Of a stretch of DNA of 64,000 bases, positions 56,982-64,000 are shown one piece after another. The DNA is from CAWDAQ01 sp963800325 (GTDB lineage: Bacteria > Actinomycetota > Actinomycetes > Actinomycetales > Dermatophilaceae). The stretch covers positions 186,001-250,000 of the forward strand of contig CAWDAQ010000006.1 of NCBI GenBank assembly GCA_963800325.1. Direction: 5' to 3'. Made by a program: the position numbers and the translations under genes. The notes under the pieces are model-generated. The model searched no databases, was not told the DNA's origin, and saw only the letters and a list, made by a program, of their open reading frames with translations. Numbering within the stretch: the stretch's first letter is position 1; each line of letters begins with the position of its first letter.

Positions 56982-58858
56982 CGACCACTGCGAAGGCAGC
57001 CCCCGAGGGACCCCTCACCCACCGGCAGATCATCACGATCCTCGTCGGCCTGATGATGGGGATGTTCCTCGCGGCGCTCGACCAGACCATCGTCGCGACG
57101 TCGATCCGCACGATCGCCGATGACCTCCACGGCCTGGACAACCAGGCCTGGGCGACGACGGCCTACCTCATCACCGCGACCCTGTCGACGCCGCTGTACG
57201 GCAAGCTCAGCGACATCTACGGCCGCAAGCTGTTCTTCAGCGCGGCCATCTCGATCTTCGTCACCGGGTCGGTGCTGTGCACCTTCTCGCAGTCGATGGG
57301 CGAGCTCGCGGTCTTCCGCGCGATCCAGGGGCTCGGGGCCGGCGGCCTGATGTCCCTGGCCCTGGCCATCCTGGGCGACATCGTCTCCCCCCGGGAGCGC
57401 GCCCGGTACCAGGGCTACTTCCTCGCGGTGTTCGGCACCTCGAGCGTCCTCGGGCCGGTCATCGGCGGGTTCTTCGCCGGTGCCGACTCGATCCTGGGAG
57501 TCACCGGCTGGCGCTGGGTGTTCCTCGTCAACGTCCCGTTCGGGATCGCCGCCCTGACCGTCGTCGCGAAGACGCTCCACCTGCGCCACACCCGGCTCGA
57601 GCACCGCATCGACTGGTGGGGCGCGGTCGCCCTCGCCGTGGGCATCGTCCCGCTGCTGATCGTCGCCGAGCAGGGCCGCGACTGGGGCTGGGACTCCACC
57701 AGGGCGATCATCTGCTACGCCGTCGGCGTCGTCGGGCTCGTCGCGTTCTTGCTCGCCGAGCGGGCGATGGGCGAGGAGGCGCTGCTCCCGCTGAAGCTCT
57801 TCCGCAACCGGACCATCGCGGTCGCCTCCGGCGGCGGGGTGCTGCTCGGGATGGCGATGTTCGGTGGGCTCGTCTCGCTGCCGCTGTACCTGCAGATCGT
57901 CAAGGGGGCCACCCCGACCGAGTCCGGCCTCATGCTCCTGCCGCTGACGCTCGGGATCATGACCGGCTCGATCATCTCCGGCCAGACGATCTCCCGGATC
58001 GGCCGCTACCGCCGGTTCCCGCGCGCCGGGGTCATCCTGCTCGCGCTCGCCCTGTTCGCGTTCTCCTTCATCCACGCCGACACCCCGCTGTGGCAGACGA
58101 TGCTCATCATGGTGTTCTTCGGCATCGGGCTCGGCTTCAACATGCAGCCGCTGACCCTCGCCGTGCAGAACGCCGCACCCGCCCGGGAGATCGGGGTCGC
58201 GACCTCGACGGCGACGTTCACCCGGCAGATCGGCGGGACGATCGGGACCGCCGTGTTCCTCTCGATCCTGTTCAGCACCGTGCCCGGCAAGATCACCGAC
58301 GCCATCGCCCGGATCGCCCCGACCCGGTCGTTCCAGCAGGCTCTCCAGGACCCCGCCAACGCCGCGTTCGCCAAGCAGTTCGAGGCCGCCCAGACCAACC
58401 CGGGCACCTCGACCGGGCAGGCGACCGGCGTCCTGTCGGACTCCTCGTTCCTGAAGAACCTCGACCCGCGGCTCGCGCGGCCGTTCCTCGAGGGCTTCTC
58501 GAACGCCATGGACGTCGTGTTCCTCACCGGTGCCTCGGTCATGCTCGTCGCCGTCGTCGTCCTCTGGATGCTCCCCCACGTCGAGCTGCGCACCGGGTCG
58601 GCGTACTCCGAGCGCGACCAGGAGGACACCGCCCGCCGCCAGGCCCTGGAGGCCGCGCAGCAGGCCGACGGGCGCCATGCGGGCGGCCACGAGGTCGACG
58701 GACACCACGCGAACGGCCACCCGGTCGACGGACACCACCCGAACGGCCACCCGGTCGACGGACACGAGCTCGACGGGCAGCACGTCGACGGCGACGGGAA
58801 CGGCTACGTGCCCCGGCACGCCCGGCAGGACCAGCCGGTCTCGTCGACGACGTCCTGA
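56978..58858 (+). CDS. DHA2 family MFS efflux pump with His-rich tail
   Basis: A 626-residue 14-helix drug:proton antiporter of the EmrB/QacA group. It shows LAALDQTIVATSIRTIADDL (helix 1), motif A GKLSDIYGRKLFF, motif C-like GTSSVLGPVIGGFFAG. After the last helix (about residue 535) is an 80-residue cytosolic tail dominated by repeats of GHxxNGHPVDGHH, a possible metal-binding or low-complexity extension unusual for this family. It overlaps the MarR gene at 56978-56981 and is cotranscribed with it. Confidence 0.93.
   Translation: MTTTAKAAPEGPLTHRQIITILVGLMMGMFLAALDQTIVATSIRTIADDLHGLDNQAWATTAYLITATLSTPLYGKLSDIYGRKLFFSAAISIFVTGSVLCTFSQSMGELAVFRAIQGLGAGGLMSLALAILGDIVSPRERARYQGYFLAVFGTSSVLGPVIGGFFAGADSILGVTGWRWVFLVNVPFGIAALTVVAKTLHLRHTRLEHRIDWWGAVALAVGIVPLLIVAEQGRDWGWDSTRAIICYAVGVVGLVAFLLAERAMGEEALLPLKLFRNRTIAVASGGGVLLGMAMFGGLVSLPLYLQIVKGATPTESGLMLLPLTLGIMTGSIISGQTISRIGRYRRFPRAGVILLALALFAFSFIHADTPLWQTMLIMVFFGIGLGFNMQPLTLAVQNAAPAREIGVATSTATFTRQIGGTIGTAVFLSILFSTVPGKITDAIARIAPTRSFQQALQDPANAAFAKQFEAAQTNPGTSTGQATGVLSDSSFLKNLDPRLARPFLEGFSNAMDVVFLTGASVMLVAVVVLWMLPHVELRTGSAYSERDQEDTARRQALEAAQQADGRHAGGHEVDGHHANGHPVDGHHPNGHPVDGHELDGQHVDGDGNGYVPRHARQDQPVSSTTS
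58700..58759 (+). repeat. Two 30-bp tandem repeats in the pump's His-rich tail
   Basis: Copies 58700-58729 and 58730-58759 differ at one base and encode DGHHANGHPV / DGHHPNGHPV; shorter related units flank them (GHEVDG before, GHELDGQHVDG after). Confidence 0.9.
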
Positions 58859-58922
58859 CGCGACTGCCGTTCCCGCGACGCCGGGCACACCCGCCTCGGG
58901 TGCGCCCGGCGCCCGTTCGTCC

Positions 58923-60320
58923 TCAGGGCAGCACGGTGTTGTTGCGGTGGAAGACGTTGTCGGGGTCCCAGCGGCGCTTGACCTCGCGCAGCCGCTCCCA
59001 GCTGCGACCGTAGCCGGCCCGGACCCGTGCGGAGGTGCCCCCCGCCGCCGCGGCGGCCCCGTCGTCGACGACGAAGTTGAGGAACTCCCCCTCGAGGGCG
59101 TACGGGCTCACCGCGTCGTGGACCTCACGCGCCCACTCCCGCGCGAGCGCGTCGTCCGCGGGGTCCTCCCACGCGGCGCTGACGACGGCCTGGTACCGGG
59201 CCTCGCGGTGCGGGAACGCGGTGGAGTCGGGGTCGACCCGGTTCATGACCCCCGCGTAGCCCTCGATCGCGACGCTGAACCACGGGCGCGGCGGCTCGGC
59301 GGCGAGGTCGGCGACGGCGGCGAGGACGCGGTCGTCGAGGTCGCGGAGCATCGCGCCCTTCCAGTAGTAGCGCCGTCCCGGCGGAAAGAGGACGTCGTTG
59401 GCGGCGTTCCACACCGGGTAGGGCATCTGGTCGGCCATGACCATGACCGGCTCGCCCTGCTCGAGGAGGGGGCGCACGGCGTCCTCGCCGGCGTCGGGGT
59501 CCCCGGACCAGCAGAACGGCAGGGCCGCGACCCGCATGCCGTGCTCGGGTTCGGCCATGAGGCCGCAGTACACCCCGAGCTCGTCAGGCGCGTCCTCGGT
59601 GACCTCGCGGTAGAGCTCGAGGACGGCCGGTGCCCGGTCGGGTGGGTGCGCAACCATCCCGGCGAAGACGGTCGGCTGGGGGTGCAGGGCGAACTCGAGT
59701 GAGGTGACGACCCCGAAGTTGCCGCCGCCGCCGCGCAGGGCCCAGAACAGGTCGGCGTTCTCCGCCTCGCTCGCGGTGACGACCTCACCGGCAGCGGTGA
59801 CGAGGTCGACGGAGAGGAGGTTGTCGCAGGCGAGGCCGTGCTTGCCCACGAGCCACCCGACCCCGCCACCGAGCGTGAGCCCCCCGACGCCGGTCGTCGA
59901 GATCACGCCGCCGGTGGTGGCGAGCCCGAACACCCCGGTCTCCCGGTCGACGTCGGACCACCGCGCACCGCCGCCGACCCGGGCCCGGCGCCGGACGGGG
60001 TCGACCCGAACCCCGCGGAGGAGCTCGAGGTCGAGCATGAGCCCGCCGTCGGTGCTCGCGTGACCTGCGACGTTGTGGCCGCCGCCCTTGACCGACACCT
60101 CGAGGCCGAGGTCCCGGGCGGCGCGGAGGGCGGTGACGACGTCCGCGGGGCCGCGCGGGCGCACGACGAGGGCGGGCCGGCTCGCGATCATGCCGTTCCA
60201 GAGGTCGAGTGCGGCGTCGTACGCCGGCCCGCCGGGGAGCGCCACGCTCCCGCCGAGGGCACTCCGCAGGTCGGTGACGCGGTCGGGGTCGGGTAGGGCT
60301 GCCGGTGCGGTCGTGGTCAT
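58923..60320 (-). CDS. FAD-binding BBE-type oxidoreductase
   Basis: A 465-residue flavoprotein of the p-cresol methylhydroxylase/berberine-bridge superfamily. The FAD domain has VSVKGGGHNVAGH, whose His82 should carry covalent FAD, and VGGLTLGGGVGWLVGKHGL; the C-terminal BBE motif is RLREVKRRWDPDNVFHRNNTV. The second (cysteinyl) attachment site is not seen, so a single covalent bond is expected. It oxidises a sugar, alcohol or alkaloid-like substrate, unknown. GGAAGGAG sits 6 nt before ATG 60320. A LuxR regulator gene lies just upstream on the same strand. Confidence 0.92.
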   Translation of the reverse strand: MTTTAPAALPDPDRVTDLRSALGGSVALPGGPAYDAALDLWNGMIASRPALVVRPRGPADVVTALRAARDLGLEVSVKGGGHNVAGHASTDGGLMLDLELLRGVRVDPVRRRARVGGGARWSDVDRETGVFGLATTGGVISTTGVGGLTLGGGVGWLVGKHGLACDNLLSVDLVTAAGEVVTASEAENADLFWALRGGGGNFGVVTSLEFALHPQPTVFAGMVAHPPDRAPAVLELYREVTEDAPDELGVYCGLMAEPEHGMRVAALPFCWSGDPDAGEDAVRPLLEQGEPVMVMADQMPYPVWNAANDVLFPPGRRYYWKGAMLRDLDDRVLAAVADLAAEPPRPWFSVAIEGYAGVMNRVDPDSTAFPHREARYQAVVSAAWEDPADDALAREWAREVHDAVSPYALEGEFLNFVVDDGAAAAAGGTSARVRAGYGRSWERLREVKRRWDPDNVFHRNNTVLP

Positions 60321-60395
60321 GGTGGGCTCCTTCCACCGGGGGAGGGACCCTTCGACGGTGCCGCGCCCAATCCGCTCGCGCATCGATGAACTCCC

Positions 60396-62135
60396 CTATG
60401 TCTTCCCTCGTCCCAGCGGACCCGGACGCCCGCCCCCCGTCCTCGGGGCGACCTGCGGCCCGTCGCCCCGTCCCGTGACCTGATCGGGGTGGCGCAGCAC
60501 CCAGGCCGCGGCCTGGGACCGGTTCCGGAGCCCGAGCTTGGTGAAGACGCTGTGCACGTGGTGCTCGACGGTCTTGCGGCTGAGGTAGAGCCGCGCGGCG
60601 ACCTCGGGGTTGCTCAGCCCCTCGGCGACGAGGGCCAGCACCTCCCCCTCCCGGGGGGACAGGGGACCGCCCGACCGCGGGGCCTGGCGGACCGCCCGCA
60701 CCCCGAGACGGCGGAGGACCCAGACGGCCCGGTCGGCGTCGGGAGCGGCGCCGAGCCGGTCGCAGACCTCGAGGGCCGCGCGGGCGTCGGCCACCGCGGC
60801 GCCGGGGTCGACGTCCTGGAGTGCCTCGGCGAGCGCGAGGTGGGCCCGCGCCCCCTCGAGTGGCAGCCCGAGCGCGGCGAAGGCAGCGAGGGCGCGCTCG
60901 AGGTGCCGACGCGCGCCCGGGACCTCCCCCCGGGCGGCGTGCACCCGCCCGAGGGTCGCCTCCGCCCGGGCCCGGGTGGCGGCCCGACCGTCGTGGCCCG
61001 CGGCCAAGCGGACCAGGGCGAGCGCGACGTCGGTCGCGTCGGGAACCCGGCCGCGCTCCAGCTCGGCCTCGGCGAGCAGCGCCGCCGTGGCGGGCCAGTC
61101 CGGCGCGGACACCGGCAGCTCGTCCAAGGCTCGACGGAGCACCGTCGCCGCGGCCGCCGGGTCGCCGCGGCGCAGGTGGAGCGCCCCGCGGGCCCGCGCG
61201 GTGACGGCGAGCTCGCCGTACCCCACGAGCAGCTCCGCGGCCGCGTCGAGGTGGCCGCGGGCGACCTCGAGCTCGGCGAGGGCGGCGAGCGCCTCGGCGT
61301 GGGCGGCCCGCTCGGCCTCCTGCCCGATCCGCAGCGCCTCGCGCAGCTCCCGTTCCGCGATCTCCCAGTCCCCGGTGGCGAGGAGCACACGGCCGTAGTG
61401 GGCGCGGCAGACGGCGTACATGTGCAGGCCGCCGTAGCGCCGCGTGAAGTCGTCCGCCGCCCGGACCCACTGCGCCGCGTGGGCCGCGTCCGCGACCCAG
61501 CAGCAGCAGGTGACGCTGCGGCAGCCGGTGAAGACCACGGTCTCGGGACGGCGGGCCTCACCGCCGAGGGCCCCGGCCATGGCCTCGTCGAGCAGCTCGA
61601 CGCCCTCCTCGGCCCGGCCGGAGAGGACGAGGGCGGTGCCGAGCTCGCTGAGGGCGCAGAGCTCGAGGTCAGGGTCGTTCCCGGCGCGCGCCACCGCGAG
61701 CGCCTCCCGGGCCGCGGGCGCCGCCGAGCCGGGGTCGTGGACGTCGTTCGCGGCCACCGCCCGGCACAGCGAGACCCACCCGGACAGCGGGGCGAGGCCG
61801 GCCTCCTCGACGACGACCGCGAAACGCTGCAGCCAGCCCCGCGACGCGGCGTGGTTGCCGAGGCTGGCGCGGTAGAGCAGGCAGAGGCTCATCGCGCTGA
61901 GGGCGGCCCCCATCGGGTCCGGGCGGCGCCGGAACGCGGCGTAGGCCCGCTCCTGGGCACGGACCGAGCCGGCGGTCTCGCCGAGCCACCACAGCGCGGT
62001 CCCGAGGCCGGCCCACGCCTGGGCGTCCTCGCCGGCCGCGAGCGCGGCCTCGGCGGCGGACCGGGCCCCCGCCCAGTCGCCGCGGCCGAGGGAGTCCCCC
62101 AGGTCGCGGAGGGAGGCGGCGACGTCGACGGCCAC
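60396..62135 (-). CDS. LuxR-family regulator with TPR-like N-terminus
   Basis: A 579-residue regulator lacking an NTPase domain. Residues 1-490 are an Ala-rich helical solenoid of TPR type; the C-terminal LuxR helix-turn-helix is SPREGEVLALVAEGLSNPEV then YLSRKTVEHHVHSVFTKLGL. It lies 75 nt upstream of the FAD oxidoreductase gene on the same strand and may control it. GTG 62135 lies 7 nt after CATACT; the frame is open upstream, so a longer form cannot be excluded. Confidence 0.9.
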   Translation of the reverse strand: MAVDVAASLRDLGDSLGRGDWAGARSAAEAALAAGEDAQAWAGLGTALWWLGETAGSVRAQERAYAAFRRRPDPMGAALSAMSLCLLYRASLGNHAASRGWLQRFAVVVEEAGLAPLSGWVSLCRAVAANDVHDPGSAAPAAREALAVARAGNDPDLELCALSELGTALVLSGRAEEGVELLDEAMAGALGGEARRPETVVFTGCRSVTCCCWVADAAHAAQWVRAADDFTRRYGGLHMYAVCRAHYGRVLLATGDWEIAERELREALRIGQEAERAAHAEALAALAELEVARGHLDAAAELLVGYGELAVTARARGALHLRRGDPAAAATVLRRALDELPVSAPDWPATAALLAEAELERGRVPDATDVALALVRLAAGHDGRAATRARAEATLGRVHAARGEVPGARRHLERALAAFAALGLPLEGARAHLALAEALQDVDPGAAVADARAALEVCDRLGAAPDADRAVWVLRRLGVRAVRQAPRSGGPLSPREGEVLALVAEGLSNPEVAARLYLSRKTVEHHVHSVFTKLGLRNRSQAAAWVLRHPDQVTGRGDGPQVAPRTGGGRPGPLGRGKT

Positions 62136-62142
62136 GCCTTCC

Positions 62143-62148
62143 AGTATG
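62143..62148 (-). promoter_or_regulatory. -10 element CATACT, leaderless geometry
   Basis: On the minus strand CATACT is followed by GGAAGGC and then GTG 62135 of the LuxR gene. The GGAAGG is too close to the start to be a normal ribosome site. Confidence 0.45.
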
Positions 62149-62248
62149 CGTCGTCGCCGGCGCCCCGAGGAGGGTCGTCGCGGGCGCCGGCGAACTCCCA
62201 AGACCCCGGATGTAGGGCACGCTGATCGTCGAGCCAAGGACGGTGGTC

Positions 62249-62640
62249 ATGCACGGACACGCCACGGCCCGGAGGGCGGCAGCCGGCGGGACGGACCGCA
62301 GCTCGGCCGTCGCGGTCACCGCAGGGGAGGACCCGGTCGCCCGGGCCCGAGAGCTCCGACGCCTGCACTCGTCGGAGCGGTCACCCTCTCCGGCCCGCTC
62401 CGCAGCGCCCACCCGCACACGTTCGCGCTCGTCGCGAGCGCCGTCCGGATGGCCGAGAACCTCCTCGAACAGGAGCACCGGGAGGAGCTCTCCGCGCTCG
62501 CGACCCGGGCGACGGCGGGGCCGGGCGACGCCGGAGGACACATCGTCGTCGACGACGCCGGCGGCTGGGTGCTCCGCCCCCTCACCGACAGACCCCGGTG
62601 TACGCGATCCCCGAGACCCACCACATCTCCTGAGGGACCG
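62249..62640 (+). pseudogene. Decayed GAF-type (AcoR-like) transcriptional regulator
   Basis: A fragmentary gene. The first frame (from ATG 62249) encodes DPVARARELRRLHSSERS, like the N-terminus of AcoR/StyR-like GAF regulators. About residue 46 the homology jumps frame to GAVTLSGPLRSAHPHTFALV and RMAENLLEQEH, the end of the GAF domain of the same kind of protein, with the intervening 100 or more residues missing. No helix-turn-helix follows. The whole 62136-62803 stretch holds no other supported gene. Confidence 0.55.
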
Positions 62641-62803
62641 GGCCGTGAGGGCGGTGCGCCACGACGGCACCCGGGACGGCCGGGTCGAGGAGGTCCCCGG
62701 GTCGGCATCGGCGAGATCGCTCGACCATGGCCTCCGGACGCCCGTCGCGAGCACGGACGAGAGCCGCGGTCCTCGTCCACCCCTGAACCCTCGCGGGCGT
62801 CCC

Positions 62804-64000
62804 TCAGCGGGCGGCGGCGGCGCCGAGGAGGGCGGCGAGGCCGAGTGCGCTGCGCGGGTCGTAGGCCCCGCGCCAGAGACCCCCGTGCGCGGCGGCGTAC
62901 GCCTCGTCCTGCCACGGGTGCGCGTGCGCCGGAGCGCCGGTCCGCAGGTCGTGGACGAGCTTGGCCGCCATGAGGGTGTTCGACGTCGCCGGCTCGAACA
63001 CCTCGATCCCGAACCGGTGCGCGCCGGCGTACGCCGCCGCGAGCGCCCGGCTCTTGAGCACCGACCGGGTCCGGGTGGGCGGGGCGACGGTGAACGAGAC
63101 CGTCGCGCCCTCGGCCCGGGCGGTGCTCGCCCGCCACCGCTGGAGCCGCTTCGCGAGGAGGTAGTTCGGTCCCTGCTGGAGGACGACGCTGTCGTTGAGG
63201 CCGGGGCTGACTCCCGGCACGTAGTTGCGCCGGAGCAGCCGGCCACCGCTCAGCGTCCGCAGCGGCGCCCGGAGCACCCGGCTCACCCGACGGGTCGCGT
63301 ATGCCTCGACGGACGCGGCGACCGCCTCGTCGGGGACGGCGAAGACGTCGGTGGGGGTGGCGAGGCCGGCGAGGGCGACGTCTCCGCGGCGGCCCCGGAC
63401 CCACTCGGTGAGGGCGTCGACCGCGACGCCGACCCGGACGTTCGTCGCGCCGTCGGCGTAGACGTAGTTCCCGAGGACGAGCGGGCCGGGGAGCGACTCG
63501 ACCCACCCGGCGACCGACGGGAGGTCGTGGAGGACGTCGGCGCCGGCGCGATGGGCGAGGTCGCCCGGGCCGGGACGGGCCGGGAACCGGAGCGTGCCGG
63601 CGTACCGGTCCGCGTTGGCGAGGAGGGGGGACCAGAGCTCGGGCCGGGGGAGGTCGACGGCGGCGACGTCGGCGCCCCACCGCAGGAGGGAGCGCAGGGG
63701 GCCCATCTCGGCGGCCGCGCCGAGGACGACGATGCTGAGGTCGTCGAGGTCGAGCCACTCGGGGTGGGCGAGGACGTCCTCGACGACGTCGTCGAGACCG
63801 GGCTCGACGACCCCGCGAGCCACCCAGTCCGCGAGCTGCCGCCGCAGCGCGTCACCCTCGAGTCGCTGCCCGCGGTAGGGGAGGACGAGCCGACCCTCGC
63901 GCCGGCCGCCGCCTCGCACGGTCTCGGTGACGAGGTCCCGTGGGGGTAGGTCGAAGGCCGCGGCCAGCGGCTCCTCGGCGCCCTCCGGCCCGGCCCAGCG
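62804..64000 (-). CDS. Uncharacterised protein with Rossmann-like segment, N-terminus off window
   Basis: An open frame of 398 residues running through the right edge, so the true start is outside the window. I do not recognise the family. One segment, LSIVVLGAAAEMGPLRSLLRWGADVAAVDLPR, has the glycine pattern and trailing Asp of a nucleotide-binding Rossmann beta-alpha-beta. Conserved-looking stretches follow at PLVLGNYVYADGATNVR, RRNYVPGVSPGLNDSVVLQQGPNYLLAKRLQ and TLMAAKLVHDLRTG. No membrane segment or signal is visible. It would suit an NAD(P)-dependent or SAM-type enzyme, but no catalytic residues can be named. Confidence 0.75.
   Translation of the reverse strand, partial: RWAGPEGAEEPLAAAFDLPPRDLVTETVRGGGRREGRLVLPYRGQRLEGDALRRQLADWVARGVVEPGLDDVVEDVLAHPEWLDLDDLSIVVLGAAAEMGPLRSLLRWGADVAAVDLPRPELWSPLLANADRYAGTLRFPARPGPGDLAHRAGADVLHDLPSVAGWVESLPGPLVLGNYVYADGATNVRVGVAVDALTEWVRGRRGDVALAGLATPTDVFAVPDEAVAASVEAYATRRVSRVLRAPLRTLSGGRLLRRNYVPGVSPGLNDSVVLQQGPNYLLAKRLQRWRASTARAEGATVSFTVAPPTRTRSVLKSRALAAAYAGAHRFGIEVFEPATSNTLMAAKLVHDLRTGAPAHAHPWQDEAYAAAHGGLWRGAYDPRSALGLAALLGAAAAR

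Overview
This is a very GC-rich chromosomal window whose codons end almost always in G or C. Gene content points to Actinomycetota: GTP-type PEP carboxykinase, a mycothiol-dependent isomerase family member, a Ddn-like deazaflavin enzyme, a second (FolP2-type) dihydropteroate synthase, a CtaG/CopD fusion and many leaderless starts. A Micrococcales/Intrasporangiaceae-like bacterium is a reasonable guess, but the sequence alone cannot fix the genus. No prophage, insertion sequence, CRISPR array, rRNA or plasmid gene is visible.

Layout. 0-7.6 kb: the 3' end of pckG, then a two-component system co-oriented with two polyprenyl-phosphate-sugar glycosyltransferases, next to a divergent Gly/His/Asp-rich membrane protein. 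7.6-11.1 kb: two tRNA-Ser genes, a cold-shock protein, folP2, an acetate-transporter-like membrane protein and two small membrane proteins. 11.2-16.5 kb: a tightly coupled operon of a subtilisin-like protease, a sigma-70 factor, a small beta-domain protein and a TPR-CHAT (caspase-like) protease. This is the most unusual locus in the window. 16.5-23.2 kb: a cell-wall glycopolymer cluster (GT2, phosphocholine-cytidylyltransferase-like enzyme, Stealth phosphotransferase, CDP-alcohol phosphotransferase, and a fused glycerophosphotransferase/GT4 protein). 23.3-25 kb: cysE-cysK. 25-31 kb: EtfD-like Fe-S membrane oxidoreductase, a 3-hydroxyisobutyryl-CoA hydrolase-like enzyme and a large LuxR ATPase regulator. 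31.2-34.8 kb: a four-gene osmoprotectant ABC operon. 34.9-42.2 kb: MFS pump, hydrolase, cutA, dcd, tRNA-Gly, a large phosphatase-like membrane protein, PhzF and DUF4184 proteins.

42.3-49.2 kb: alcohol dehydrogenase, LppX/LprG-like lipoprotein, Ddn-like enzyme, a duplicated-domain protein, LtrA and a long acyl-CoA dehydrogenase. Between them lie a tandem 62-bp palindromic repeat and a truncated methyltransferase. 49.2-56.3 kb: thioredoxin-NHL protein, LLM oxidoreductase, nitrilase-like amidase, CtaG/CopD protein and mycothiol-dependent enzyme. 56.3-58.9 kb: another copy of the palindromic element and a MarR/DHA2-pump operon with a clear operator. 58.9-64 kb: a covalent-FAD oxidoreductase, a second LuxR regulator, a decayed GAF-type regulator and an unrecognised Rossmann-like protein running off the window.

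Cross-cutting signals. At least ten genes have a -10 hexamer (TANNNT or CATACT) exactly 6-7 nt before the start codon, the geometry of leaderless mRNAs. A nearly identical 16-bp palindrome-containing motif lies upstream of both the acetate-transporter-like gene and the LuxR ATPase gene, suggesting a shared regulator. Many operon joints are 1-4 nt start/stop overlaps.
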